In this document: positions 1-11,771 of the stretch, piece after piece | Position numbering within the stretch: the first letter of the stretch is position 1 | How the letters are laid out: each line of letters starts with the position of its first letter | NCBI GenBank assembly: GCA_034440575.1 | Contig: JAOTOL010001309.1 | Coordinates: 146,001-210,000 of the forward strand | Source: Imbricaverruca yamaguchii | Taxonomy: Eukaryota; Arthropoda; Thecostraca; Neoverrucidae | Reading direction: 5' to 3' | Length of the DNA: 64,000 nucleotides | Notes under the pieces: model-generated | Seen by the model: the letters and a program-made list of their open reading frames with translations, nothing else | What the model was told of the DNA's origin: nothing | The model's database searches: none | Translations under genes and position numbers: made by a program

Positions 1-720
1 ATGGTAGCAGCGAGGAGACGAAGGTGTCAAGATGGTAACTATGCTTCAAAAGCGTTCCTGCGGAAACACCGACTACGACCAGCTGTGCAGAGCAGAGCGA
101 TACGGCGACGTGCGTGGGTCTCGTGCTGCTGGCCTGGTCAGGTCACGACCTCCGGTCAGGATGGTCGCGTGCGACACCTGCAGGTCGGAGTGAGTGCAGT
201 TGCCAGTGGCGAGGTCAGTTACAGACGAGGCGGCGGCGACGCCGGTCCTCTGGCGGTGCGACGGGCCGACCCGTCTGTCGTGCCGCCCGACCCAACAACA
301 TCGGTGTCTGGCGCCACGACCTCTGCCCGCGACGCCGGCAATGCCACTCTCCGGCTCCACGTTCCCAGACCTGTGGCACTACAGACGCGCCTCCCGACAC
401 CACAGCCTCAGGCTTATGGTGCTAAATCCTCGATTTTTGGCGCCATTGCCCCAGTATCTGGCGCGACGTCCTCAGTCTCTAACACCAAATCTTGGGTATC
501 TTGTGCCACAGCATCAGTCTCAGGCGCCACTTCCTCAGTTTTTGACACCAAATCTGCGGCATCTGATGCCAGAGCACCAGTCTGTGGCACCAGATACCAA
601 TGTATGGTGCCACGACCTCTGTTTCTAGCGCTACGGCTCCAGCTTATGGAGCGACAACCTTAGGTTATGACGCCATGACCTCAGCTTCTGGCGCTACAGT
701 CTCGGCCTATGGTAACACGT
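1..720 (+). repeat. Degenerate Ser/Thr/Ala-coding repeat region at the window edge
   Basis: One frame stays open from base 1 to 663. From about residue 95 it encodes loose repeats of the type SVSGATTS, APVSGATSS and ASVSGATSS, alternating with NTK or DTK spacers. At DNA level a 'ctggcgccac...tcagt' motif recurs roughly every 30 to 60 bases. It could be a low-complexity mucin-like exon or a decayed minisatellite. The first 300 bases show no recognisable domain. No splice sites were assigned and the left end is cut by the window. Confidence 0.3.
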
Positions 721-842
721 CATCAGCGTAGCGCGTGCTCACGGCACTGACCGGCCTGGGACGAGCCGCGATTTTGACATTACATATCAATAGGGCCGGT
801 GACACTGTTGGCAACTGTGCGGATGGTGAACCCATGCACCGC

Positions 843-1220
843 CTACGCGACCCCCTCCACAATGATGGAGTTGTATCCGAACAGCGGCGGCGCACGGCCC
901 ACCAGACCTTGTCGCTGGCTCTGCCGCCGCAGCGCGATCAGCACGGACGACTCCTTGCTGTTGATGAACGAAGCCGCGTCTGCCTTGTCGGCGGCTTCCA
1001 CGACCACCGCGTCGCCTGTGTTGCTTAGCTGCAGCTCCCTCAGACCGCCGGCGAACTGACTTTCGAGCCGCAGCTCGGCCAGCACCGGCGATATCTTGCT
1101 GTTGACGAACACGGGCAGTGCTTCCACTAGCACGGCGCCCGTTCGCGTGACGATCACGGGCGTGCGCTCGTCCATTCTCTGCTTCAACATCTCCAACAGA
1201 TACGCGGATGCCTTGGAGTT
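843..1220 (-). CDS. Terminal exon of probable cuticular protein gene
   Basis: The minus strand carries a strong splice acceptor (pyrimidine tract ending CTTCAG) just before the exon. The frame is then open for 125 codons to a TAG at 845-843. It begins in phase 0, which matches the phase 0 donor of the exon at 2056-2304. The peptide contains three NSK motifs: the first residues, about residue 32 and about residue 71. The last two are followed by similar SPVLAELR / SSVLIALR stretches, suggesting an internal duplication of about 40 residues. No domain is recognised here. Joining it to the upstream cuticle-type exon rests on phase, strand and distance only. It could instead belong to another transcript. 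No clear polyadenylation signal was found just downstream. Confidence 0.5.
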   Translation of the reverse strand, partial: NSKASAYLLEMLKQRMDERTPVIVTRTGAVLVEALPVFVNSKISPVLAELRLESQFAGGLRELQLSNTGDAVVVEAADKADAASFINSKESSVLIALRRQSQRQGLVGRAPPLFGYNSIIVEGVA

Positions 1221-2055
1221 CTGAAGACAGAGAACGCGGTGTCGTGAGGCGCCATCTGTGACTGGATTGGAGATTGTTAGTGTCTGATGAAGTGCCACGA
1301 ACGGTAGCTGACTTGTGACCGTTAATGTTCTGTGACTGTGAATGGGGTGTTCGCGTCACCTTTGAAGGGGCTCTTATCAACTAGCTCGTCCGATAGTTAA
1401 ATGTCTGATTTTTACTGCGGTCAGTCATGGTGTGCTGGACGAGAATTACTTGGAGTACTAGGGGTTTCGTTGCTCTCGTGTTCCCTTGCTGATAAGAAGC
1501 ATGCTTCATTGCCACATTATACAGCAATTACGCTTTCAGAGTCACACTTATGATTACGAGAACAGCTCACATATTGAGGGAAGCGGAAGTGTCATACCAG
1601 AATGTTCAATTTGAACTACATCTCACGAGAATGGGAAGCATCGACCTAGGTAAAGAAGAGGCTGAATTATTGTTAACCCTGACGGAGGGGAAATGCTTCA
1701 CAATCAGTAAGAGTATTGTTTCGCTACTCACCATAACGCAGACCATAATGAATCACTGAGGACGAGGAACTACCTCATGGCCCACCTTCATGGAAAAAGG
1801 ACTGCTCTGCGGTCCAGGTAGTCTCTTAACTCGCCAGGAGTATGATCATGTCTCATGACTGCTCTGATGGAGCAAAATCTGTCTCGTAACTCACAGCAAT
1901 AAAGAGGAGTCTGACTTGTGACTCGCCATGAGAAAGGGAATACCACCCTGACGAGGACTCCTCTAATAAATCGCCACGAGCAGGAGGGGACTGTCTGTTA
2001 ATCACGCTGAGGAGGAGATCGTCTTTGACGCAGAGGAGGCCGTCTGGTGACTCAC
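1221..2055 (-). other. Intron between the two cuticle-gene exons
   Basis: This is the presumed 835-base intron, with GTGAGT at its 5' end and CTTCAG at its 3' end on the minus strand. I see no element or coding motif in it. The part near 1750-2040 has short degenerate 'gaggag...ctgt' repeats. Confidence 0.45.
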
Positions 2056-2304
2056 CCTGACTGAGACGAGCGGTGCTGCCGTGACGATGCGCAACACCGG
2101 CCGGCGGCTGGGGGAGTGGTAGGTCTGCGTGAGCAGGCCGCCGCCCAGGTAGCGCACGGTGTAGGAGCCGCGCACGTTGCCCAGCACGTCGCGCTGTTCG
2201 TATCGCGACTGGTGCGGCGCCACGTACCGATAGGTGTAGGCGAAAGACGGCGCCATTTGCGGCAGCGCGCAGGCCGCCGCCAGCCAGCTCAGCAGCAGAA
2301 TGGT
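2056..2304 (-). CDS. Cuticular protein exon (chitin-binding type 4-like)
   Basis: This 83-codon exon lies between an acceptor ending CGACAG and a donor AGG|GTGAGT, both in phase 0. Its first residues (TILLLSWLAAACALP) are a hydrophobic signal-peptide core with a plausible cleavage site after ACA. They are followed by YTYRYVAPHQSRYEQRDVLG and then NVRGSYTVRYLGGGLLTQTY. This matches the general pattern of the arthropod chitin-binding (Rebers-Riddiford-like) motif: aromatic residues, an E followed by D..G..GSY, then a G-rich turn and T.TY. Arthropod cuticle genes commonly split the signal peptide after a very short first exon, which fits the missing start codon here. The first exon was not found. 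The product would be secreted and bind chitin in the exoskeleton. Because the motif is divergent, the family call is good but not certain. Confidence 0.65.
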
Positions 2305-2339
2305 CTGTCGCAGGCGGCCAGCGTTACTCGGTTGGCTCA

Positions 2340-2640
2340 ACACACTGGCCACCGGGTCAGGTGACTCGAGCCACTGGGTCAGGTCACTCGGGTCACTGGG
2401 CCAGATCACCCGAGCCACCGGGTTAGGTGACTCGGTCACCTGGCCAGGTCACTCGTGTCACTAGGTCAGGTCGCTCGAGTTACTGGGTTAGGTCACTTGA
2501 GTCAGTATAAGGTCACTCGGGTTACTGGGTCAGGTCACTCAGGACACCGAGTAGGTCAATGATCACCCGGTCAGATCGCTTGAACCACCTGGCTAGGTCA
2601 CCGGGTTACCTAAGGAGGCCTACCCGGGTCACTCGAATTT
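2340..2640. repeat. Degenerate GGTCACTCGGG-type tandem repeat
   Basis: About a dozen imperfect units of roughly 22 to 26 bases repeat the words 'ggtcaggtcactcg' and 'gtcactgggtcagg'. The array lies just upstream of the cuticle-type exon on the minus strand. No coding potential is supported. Confidence 0.7.
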
Positions 2641-4489
2641 GTCGAGCCGTGTCATACTAATTTTAGTCGTGGTAGAAGGCTATCGGACACTCATATCAGC
2701 TTACTAAGAATTATAATGTTCGATAGCTGAGAGGGCCTATTGAACTCTGCATGGTTCCACTCGTACCCGCGGGAAGCTCGCCGTGTACGGACGGAAAACC
2801 AGTGTTCTAGGATGCTCCCACGTTCGATGATGGCCTAAACAAGTCGTATTACTCGGCGAAAGGCGCATTGTTCACATGAGAGGAACTTCAGTGCTGGACT
2901 GATATAGTTAAACCAACACTCTCGACCCTCGACCCTGACACGTGAGTCTCCGGTGCCCTTCACGATGACCTGCTCATTGAAAGGTGTATGGCTCCGTAAC
3001 ATAATTTTGTGAAATGCAGAATTATAAGGCCTAAATATATCCAGACTTCTCAACATTTCACTTGCAGCTGTGCAATGTCTGTCACATCCAAGTTCCCAAA
3101 GAGGCTTGTCCGGCACTGTGGCAACGCCACTCACTGAAAGGTGACGAGCATATCAGGCCACGTGCGTCTGACATGGGGCGAAATTGGCTTGCAGGCCTCT
3201 GCCGACCAGCCAAGCAAGCCAATGCCGATCAGCCAAGCCTGATTGACACAACACTTTTCCTGTACGGATTTACTGCTAAAATAAACAGCAACTCAGCCCA
3301 CAATGCAACGGCACCTAATGGGTGCCAAGCGCGCGAGCTGGTGTGGACTATGCTCAAGTCCTAATGGTTGGCGCGGATTAAGTCGCACCGGGCCACTCCA
3401 CTCGTCTAGTATCTAACATTGTTCCACAGCTAGCCGGGGTGATGGTGGGGTGGGGGGATGAGTGGGGAGGGGAGGGGGTCGACTACATCGAAGCCAGTCA
3501 GGAGCCATGCGCCGCTGACAGTCTGGCCTCCCGAATGCATCGTGAACAACTCTCGGATTCCTCGCATGCGTGCATGCGGAACCGAATGACAGCAGTAATC
3601 GCATCAGAGTGGTATCTGTCTCGAGACGGCGGCGTATCCAGTCGTCAATCAGGCTCTGTGGCGTTTTAATGCGAAATAATTTGGTGGCAACCGTTCCCGG
3701 TTGGAATCCCAGGTGAAATGGTGCCACGGAATCCAACACCCGCCTCCCCGATGAGTGGGAGTCCAGATTTAACGAGTACTATGGTTTATCTTTTGAGAAG
3801 GTATTTCAACAGAAAAATACAAACACAGGTTGCCACTGGGTTGGGAAATGTCGCGTTTCATGTGTCGTCAGCGATGGCTGGTATTGCCGTATGCGTGGGC
3901 ATGAAGTGGTTATATCCTGTCAGCCTGGTGGGGAAACAATGGAATATGCACGCAAGAGACTAAGCTCATTGGCTGTCTTTCGCGCTAGGCAGAATTATTA
4001 CTTTGAGAACAGCAATGCTTGTAATAACTACAAGTAATTTACATGAAATTGCTTACTACAAGTAATTCACAAGTAATTACAAGCTTGTTTAGTTTTGTTG
4101 GCATTACTAGTCTATTCCTCTAAAGTGGCAGCCTTGGTAGCGCATCTGTGTCTCGTAGACATTGCAGTATAACGCCAACCAATGCTATTTACCTAACAGG
4201 GTACACAGTCCAAATCTCCAAATCGTTGGACATGAAAAATACTGTTAAAATGATTCTAATAAAAGCTACGCATTCAAGTTGTTTTATACACTCTTGAAAC
4301 TAGGTTCTAACAACATTTATCAGAAGCCATTTCAATGTCCCCAAATGTTTTGCACGATCCATGACAATTCCAACGCTTTTCACTGCCATTCCTTCTGGAT
4401 ATACTGTCACTTCTCCTCAGTTCTGAAAGCGATCAAAATTAGTTCCACATCCAAAATGCGCCAGAGCATAATTCCCCTGGAGTAACATT
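2641..4489. other. Unassigned stretch
   Basis: No gene, splice-flanked exon or clear element was recognised. Short open frames are present but lack recognisable motifs. Around 4015-4080 there are several near-repeats of 'acaagtaatt'. Confidence 0.4.
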
Positions 4490-4498
4490 AGTGGTGGA

Positions 4499-5126
4499 GT
4501 GCTGGGCTCAGACCAGGCTGGTCGGTACGGGAGGTACGCCACACAAGACAACCCGCCAGCTCCACTCGCCGGGGGACACAACACACTGATTTGTATTCCA
4601 ATCCAATCCCCCCAGGATAGTATTAGTAAAGAGACAGTGCTGGTTGTAGGCGGCTCTCGTGTGCAACATTTAGATCGGGTATTCTGTAAAGGTAGGAGGG
4701 ACAGGAGGTGCATCATCAGGCCTGGTGCCAAGGTGAAGGATCTGGTGCCAGTGGTGGCACAGGTCACCAGTGATCACCAGTTTAGTACAGTTATAGTACA
4801 GGTAGGGGTAAATAACATAGGTCCTGCTAGGAGTGAGAAGATTCTGCGGGACTACAGGGCCCTTCTGGCCACCCCGAAGGGCAACAATAGTCATTGTAAC
4901 TGCAATTTTGCCTAAGGCTGGAGCCTCCCCTGAGTGGAGCTCTAGGGCACTGGCAGCCAACACCAAGGTAATTAAGCTCTGCCGTGAATTAGGTTTCACC
5001 TTTGTAGACGAGTGGTACAGGTTTTATGCATTGTGGGACATCTATCAGAGGGATGGCCTGCACTTCTCCGAGAAGGGGGTCCATTTGTTAGGCAAAGTGT
5101 GTGAGCATGTCCTTCAGGGAAACTAG
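4499..5126 (+). pseudogene. CR1 ORF1 esterase (SGNH hydrolase-like), frameshifted
   Basis: Two overlapping frames carry the halves of a CR1/L2-type ORF1 esterase. The first has ETVLVVGGSRVQHLDR and VIVQVGVNNIG, which correspond to the GDS (nucleophile serine) and GxND blocks. The second, after a frameshift near 4.88 kb, has YQRDGLHFSEKGVHLLG, the Asp...His block. The aspartate of the first block is replaced by glycine and the third block reads VNN rather than TND. Relative to typical CR1 ORF1 proteins the N-terminal zinc-finger part is missing or unrecognisable. In living CR1/L2 elements this protein assists retrotransposition; this copy is broken. Confidence 0.75.
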
Positions 5127-5320
5127 GAAATGGGGTGGGGAGGGATGAAATTGCATTGCCAACTCAGGAATATTCCAATAGTGTCATCCAAGGCAATAGA
5201 AGCTCAAAGTCAGCAAATAGGGACAGCAGTAGTTCAAGGAGGCAGAGTGATAGTTCATCTAGTGATAAAAGAACTCCTCAGCATGAAAAAGCCAAAGGTG
5301 GCTATGGAGCATTTGTTTAG

Positions 5321-8146
5321 TGTACGATGTTTAATGCTCAGAGTATCCGATCCAAATTTGATGAGTTCAAGTGTTATGTTGCTGAGGAGGAACACAATTT
5401 TGTTTGCATTACGGAGGCATGGGTCAGTGAAGGGTATTTTGGAGATAACTTGTAGGACTATGAGAACCAGGGATACAATATGTTTTCGTGCAATAAGGGT
5501 CCAGAAATGAAAGGGGGTGGTGTAATGCTCTATGTGAATAGCTTGCTCAGTTCTCAAAAAGTAGCAGGTGGGGATAAAAATGTGTCTGTGGAGTCCATTT
5601 GGCTTGATGTCACTGTGGGAAAAAGCAACAGCAATACGCTGATGATAGGAGATTTCTACCGATCAGGAACCCTGCCACATTCTCAGCAACTGGAGCTTGA
5701 TGAGGTGATTTGTGAGGAAATCAGTAGAATCTTTCAAAGGAAATGCCTTATTCTTGGTGACTTTAATCTAAAAGGATATAAAAATGTTGGTGTTGGCTCC
5801 CCATCATGCAAAATGTTTAGGAAATGCTTTGAAGAGGACATGTTCTTGCATCAGTTTGTATCGGAACCTATCAGGCATGGCTCATTCTTGGACCTTGTAT
5901 TCTCGGATTTAAGTGACTTGGTTCGAGACTTAACTGTAGGAGAAACTCTGGGAAGAAGTGACCATAACATAGTTAGATTCAAGGCATATGTAGGGGAGAT
6001 TATTAGGGATAATTTGGTAAAGGTTCCAAATTTCAACAGTAGCACACAGACAGACTTTGATTGCATGAAAGGGGCTTTAAGTGCCATCAGATGGGAAGAA
6101 GAATTCTCCAATTTAAATTCCTGTGAAATGTGGGAAAAGTTCAAATCTTACTTGAAGGAAATTCAGATTAGACATGTCCCCCAAAAGCAAAGACGCAAGA
6201 GAAGGGTAGGAAAGCCAGCATGGATTACACCAGACTTGATGAAAGCAATTAAGGCTAAGAAAACTGCATTTAGAGTCTTTAAAGAAGCTTCAAATGTCGT
6301 AAATCTAAAGGCGTATCGAAAAGCTAGAGACACTGTGAAGCAAAAAACCAGAGCAGCAAAGCGAGCAAAAGAACTGGATTTAGCTAGGAACTGTAATGGG
6401 GACAGTAAAACGTTCTTTAATTCTACAAGCTGAGTAAAGTTTCTAGCACAATTGGTCCACTGGAAGTAAATGGGACTACATTGGGTGAGGATAGTGAGAT
6501 GGTTGAGGAGCTGAGCAAGCAGTTTAAATCAGTGTTTACATTGGAAGATACGACCAATCTGCCGACCGTACACCATAGTTCAGTGACATGTGATCTGATA
6601 AATGATGTTGATTTCATTGATAGTGATGTTGTTCACAATCATATCAGGAAAATAAAGCCAAACAAGGCAGCAGGACCTGATGATATTTATGCTAGGGTGT
6701 TGCTGGGAACTGAAAAGGAACTGGCATTTCCACTTAGTATAATATTTTGTAGATCAGTTTCACAAAATGAAATTCCAACCGATTAGAAAACGGCAAATGT
6801 AGTTCCTATTTTCAAGAAAGGAGAAAGAGGGAAAGTTGAAAACCATAGGCCAGTAAGTCTCACATCCCTAGTCTGCAAGGTACTCGAATCAATTATCAAG
6901 GATAGAATAGTTAGTTATCTGGAAGGTACCAGATTGATTCAAGATACTCAACATGTGTTTAGAAAAGGACGATCGTGTCTCACAAACCTCTTGGACTTTT
7001 TGAACTTCGCCACAGAACAATTTGATCAGGGAAATCAGGTTGATGCAGCATATCTTGACTTTAGTAAGGCCTTTGACAAGGTACCCCATAAACGGTTAAT
7101 GATACAGCTTCAGTCCCATGGTATTGCAGGTAGCATCTTAAAATGGATAGAGTTGTGGCTTTCAGATAGACAGCAAAGAGTGATGCTAAATGGTACAAAG
7201 TCATCATGGCAAAACGTTCTTAGTGGAGTTTCCTAGGGGGCTCAGTACTGGGGCCACTACTGTTCATTATATTTGTAAATAACATTGTAAGTGGCCTAAG
7301 CAGTAAAGTTTTGAAATTTGCTGATGATTTGAAGGTCTTTAGGGCAAGAACAAGTCAAAATGAGCATATCTCGCTGCAAAAAGACTTAGACGAACTTATA
7401 AAGTGGTCCGAAGAATGGCAAATGAAATTTAATTTCGATAAGTGCAAAATCATGCATGTAGGTAAGCAGCATATGAAGGTTCCATACTTGATGGGTGGCC
7501 AAGTGCTATCAGTGACTCAACAGGAGAAGGATTTAGGTGTTATTCTAAACACAAAATTGGGGCATCAGAACAGACCAAGGAAGCCAGGAAGAAGGCACTG
7601 AGAATGCTCGGGGCAATAAATAGGAATGTATCATACAGAAGTGAGGAAGTCATCAGGAAGCTTTACTGTGCATATGTCAGGCCACATTTGGAATACTACA
7701 TCCAAGCTTGGTCTCCGAGCTATGAAAAAGATTGTTGGCTTTTAGAGAGAGTACAAAAGAGGGCTACGAAAATGGTTAATGGTATAAGCAACCTGGCATA
7801 TGAGGAAAGATTGAAGAAATTGAATATGTTTTCACTTAGATATAGAAGGCTGAGAGGAGATCTCATCAAGGTCTTTGCATTTGTCCATGGTCTGGAGAGG
7901 GGATATTTTGGAGAAATGTTTGAATTTAACAGAAATGATGCAATTAGAGGTCATAAATTCAAAATTAAAGTTAACCGCAGCAGAACAAGGTTAAGGCAGA
8001 TTTTCTTCACCAACAGGGTAGTAGAACACTGGAACCAGCTGCCAGAAAACATTGTCAGTAGCAGCGCATTGAACATCTTTAAAAACAGCATAGACAATCA
8101 TTATAAGAATAGAGGGCTTGCTTTTCAGTATTACAGGGAGGGCTGA
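5321..8146 (+). pseudogene. CR1 ORF2: endonuclease and reverse transcriptase, broken
   Basis: The endonuclease begins with NAQSIRSKFDEF, contains CITEAWVSEGYF, and keeps CLILGDFNL and LGRSDHN, the last two near 5.75 and 5.96 kb. The frame is broken by a TAG near 5454. The connector has WITPDLMKAIKAKKTAF. After a frameshift near 6.43 kb the reverse transcriptase shows KPNKAAGPDDI, a stop at 6784-6786 in place of the expected tryptophan, NHRPVSLTSLVCKVLE, YLDFSKAFDKVPHKRL and, after another break near 7.23 kb, FADDLKVF (the catalytic aspartate pair). A last frame from 7604 has KLYCAYVRPHLEYYIQAWSP and the terminal WNQLPENIV block typical of CR1-group proteins. The nonsense and frameshift changes show an old, inactive copy. 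Confidence 0.88.
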
Positions 8147-8241
8147 TTGACAGATTTGGTGGGCAACTAGTTCAGTGTACAGAGTGCAACTAAGAAGGGC
8201 CCTTGTGGCTCATAGTTGCACTAACCTTTTATGTCTATGTC

Positions 8242-9401
8242 AATCCACCTGCCCTGCGCACGGTTCAGCCACGATTCCCAAGAGGTAATGGCAATAACCA
8301 CTGTCACTCTTCTCCCATGGTCTGTCTTATCTGGTCATTCTAATCCATGTCTCTCTGCGTCACCCATATCCGTCTATCTCTCTCGTTTTATCTCCTTTAT
8401 TAGCAAGATCAGGGACGCAGGTTTAGTCTCGTCCATGGACGTCCACATGGAAAGAGCTTGAAAAAAAATTGCCTTGAGGCTCAATGTAGCATGTGATTAT
8501 CTCTCGTGGACAGCCAGGGTTACTAATCCTAGCTGCCACAGAAAACCTGCCACCATGCACTTCCTTCCTGTTTGTAATCGCCATCTCTCCGTCGCGACTC
8601 GTATTGGGACGAACAAACCCAGCCTCAGCCCCATGGGTAATCTGAGCCTTGCGGTACTCGTGCCCAGATAAGCGGCATGCTCCGTATGTGATAGTTACCA
8701 GCACTCCTCCTTTACCTGCCGTTCTTCACCTTGGCCGGCGGGGCGGTGCTCTGATCCGACCTTATGTGTCATGCGTGGGTAGTGGCGTGGGAGGGGGCGC
8801 AGTGTCACTCATGGGTGGAATAGCGCGATAAGCTCGGGTTAACGGTTGTACCCATGGCAACAGGAGAGGCACACCGAGTTGGTGGGGGTCTGTGTTGCCA
8901 GGAAATGCTCCTTTAGGGAGGCTAATTAATTATATGAGCATGAAGGGCGCTTGATGAAATTGTATGTCGTGAGTGTCATGCATGGCTGATTATGTTTGTG
9001 GAGATATGTGACTCTGACGTTTGTTGCCCTCCCCATGCCCAGTCCGGTTTATCGCCACTGAGGGGCATTGGTGCCGCGACACGTGCGCATCACCGCCCAC
9101 GGCCCTCGTCTGGGCTTGCAGTGTAGCAACACCAGAGGCAGTGGTGAAAACCACGGTGTGTTCAGGAGGCCTCGAAAGACAGCATCTAAGCATCTAGGAG
9201 AAACCCAACATCGCCATTCAAGGCCGCCTCTGTGAGTCTGTGGCTCCAGCCCGTCCGTTTTATTTTCCTTTCCACACACTGTGTTTTCCACTACTGCCTC
9301 TGTTGTGACTTCACCACAATGCCAGCCACGTTGGCCGGGGATTTGGAACTGGAGCAAGACCCGTGTTCCAAAAGGGAAACCTCCCTCGATGATGACCGAA
9401 G
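8242..9401. other. Unassigned stretch
   Basis: No recognisable gene or element is seen between the CR1 3' tail and the 55-base satellite. Open frames here are short and without known motifs. Confidence 0.4.
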
Positions 9402-10572
9402 CTAGCCATGAGCTCGGCCGAAGGCTGCCAGACTCCTCGCTCGACAGTGTCTCCGAGATGGCCTTCGTCTCGGCATGGGCTACTGTACACTTCTCTCGAC
9501 AGTATCTCCGAGTCGGCCTTGATCTCGTCCAGGGGGTGATGGATCCTCTCTCGACAGTGTCTCCGAGCTAGCCTTGATCTCGACCAGAGGCTGCCGGACC
9601 CTCTCTGGACGGTGTCTCCGAGCTGGCCTTGATCTCGGCCAGAGGCTGCCGGACCCTTTCTGGATAGTGTTTCCGAGCCGGCCTTGATCTCGGCCGGAGG
9701 TTGCCGGACCCTCTCTGGACAGTGTCTCCGAGCTAGCCTTGATCTCGGCCAGAAGCTGCTGGACCCTCTATGTACACTGTCTCCGAGTTCGCCTTGATCT
9801 CAGTTAGAGGCTGCTAGACCCCTCGCTTTACAGTGTCTCTGAGCTGGCCTTGATCTCGGCCAGAGGCTTCCGGACCCTCTCTGGACAGTGTCTCCGAGCC
9901 GGCCCTGATCTCGGCCAGAGGCTGCCGGACCCTCTATGTACACTGTCTCCGAGTTCGCCTTGATCTCAGTTAGAGGCTGCTAGACCCCTCGCTTTACAGT
10001 GTCTCTGAGCTGGCTCTGATCTCGGCCAGAGGCTGCCGGACCCTCTCTGAACAGTGTCTCCGAGCTAGCCTTGATCTCGGCCAGAGGCTGCCGGACCCTC
10101 TCTGAACAGTGTCTCCGAGCCGGCCTTGATCTCGGCCAGAGGCTACCGGACCCTCTCTGGACAGTGTCTCCGAGCTAGCCTTGATCTCGGCCAGAGGCTG
10201 CCGGACCCTCTCTGGGCAGTGTCTCCGAGCCGGACTTGATCTCGGCCAGAGGCTGCCGGACCCTCTCTGAACAGTGTCTCCGTGCTAGCCTTGATCTCGG
10301 CCAGAGGCTGCCGGACCCTCTCTGGACAGTGTCTCCGAGCTGGCTCTGATCTCGGCCAGAGGCTGCCGGACCCTCTCTGAACAGTGTCTCCGTGCTAGCC
10401 TTGATCTCGGCCAGAGGCTGTCGGACCCTCTCTGGACAGTGTCTCCGAGCCGGCCCTGATCTCGGCCAGAGGCTGCCGGACCCTCTCTGAACAGTGTCTC
10501 CGAGCCGGCCCTGATCTCGGCCAGAGGCTGTCGGACCCTCTCTGAACAGTGTCTCCGAGCCGGCCCTGATCA
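9402..10572. repeat. 55-bp tandem repeat array (about 21 copies)
   Basis: The unit is about 55 bases and contains the words 'gtgtctccgagc', 'cttgatctcggccagagg' and 'ctgccggaccctctctgg'. The first copies (9402-9550) are the most divergent. A diverged pair of units, marked by 'ctatgtacactgtctccg' and 'cgctttacagtg', occurs twice 166 bases apart (near 9765 and 9931), so at least part of the array is organised as a three-unit higher-order repeat. The minus-strand open frame across 10175-10735 is a by-product of the repeat. Confidence 0.93.
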
Positions 10573-11771
10573 CGGCCACAGAGTGCGCGGCGACGCAACG
10601 AACGGGCGCGTACGACGGCCGATGTAGGGACTGGTCGTCTGGTGGATCAAGGTGAACTGGTGCACTTCTCTCTGACACGGAAATGCCGTCGCACTGCTCA
10701 GACGCTGGACGAGGCGCAGTTGCACCGGTCGTCACGGCCGGCCGGCTACCAGTGCTGGAAGATACCGAGTTCGACTTCAGGCCCAGCTGAGATGTTCGGC
10801 CGGCTTACGCAATTGCAGCGCGGAAGAGGAAACGTTGTTCAGTCGTGCTGGAGACAATCAGATGACTGTGACAGGGCAAATTAGTTGCAGTCGAAAAACT
10901 CGAAGGGATTAGAAGGGCCGCGAACTTGTAGCTGGAATCTAGAAAAGGGTAAAACCTGGGGTGTCACTTTGTCTATGCTAAAGGGGGCGACTGCCCCTTT
11001 AATCATCGATCTTCCCCTTCCCCAATCATACTGAAGCCTAACCGTTGGGCCTATGGCGTATACTAAATATAAATATATTTTTAGGAAGCTTTGACACTCA
11101 AAAAGATCATTTGCTCCCACAACCAACTTCACGAAGGCAAGGCAAAAATATAACCCATGTATAACCCATGACAGAAATATGCTGGCTGTTGGTGAGTACT
11201 CGTGTCTCGTCTGGTTTATGGAAACCGAAACAGGTGTTCCGTAATCATGTGGTGTTGAAAGGCCGGTGTCCACCGCTCAAAATCCCATTTCAAAGCACAA
11301 CTGAGTGTGGTGAATGTACTCTGCAATTATTTCAAAGCATGAGGAATTAGTATATCCCATGCATGAATGGGAATATCTCACGACACATGGTTTTTCGCCA
11401 CCTTTCCTTTTACTACTCTTCTATTTTTCTAAGACATTCTAAGACTATTTTTTATAAGACAGAGGCAATTGATGGCAAGTATTGTGATTGCTAATGTTTT
11501 TGGCTAAAACGTCTCACGATGGAAGACAAACACTTCACACAATATAATGCAATCATGCGGGCCAAAAAATATGCTGATCATAATTCGGGGACAAGACATA
11601 TATCCAAACGCACTTAGTCTATGAACTCAGCCACTGCACGAATGCCACGCATGCAATAATAATATACCTCAATCAGACGCCACGAGCCGGTCGAAACTGA
11701 AGCGTCGGTAATGCGCAAATCGGAATGCGTCAATCCAGCTGTCGGATTACGTTGTGTGCCACTAACTGGCG
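10573..11771. other. Unassigned stretch between two satellites
   Basis: No gene or named element was recognised. The left part (10573-10860) is CpG-rich. The right part is AT-rich, with a short TATA-rich run near 11065-11080. Confidence 0.4.

Larger units (their letters stand above)
4490..8241 (+). mobile_element. CR1-type LINE, nearly full length but inactivated
   Basis: The element is a non-LTR retrotransposon reading rightward. In order it has an ORF1 esterase-like region (about 4.6-5.1 kb), an apurinic-type endonuclease (5.3-6.0 kb), a reverse transcriptase (6.5-7.5 kb) and a C-terminal domain ending at 8146. A short 3' UTR and an 8-base-type tail (ttttatgtctatgtc) follow. Two other copies in the window (16581-17090 minus, 38548-38945 plus) share its 3' end, which fixes the 3' boundary well. 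The 5' boundary is an estimate from where ORF1 similarity begins. In-frame stops and frameshifts mean it cannot encode an intact protein. Confidence 0.85.

Noticed and set aside
9402..10572. CRISPR array
   Set aside because: Units are contiguous without unique spacers, and the context is eukaryotic.
10175..10735. 186-codon minus-strand frame over the 55-bp array
   Set aside because: Repeat by-product; the frame is not maintained across the rest of the array.
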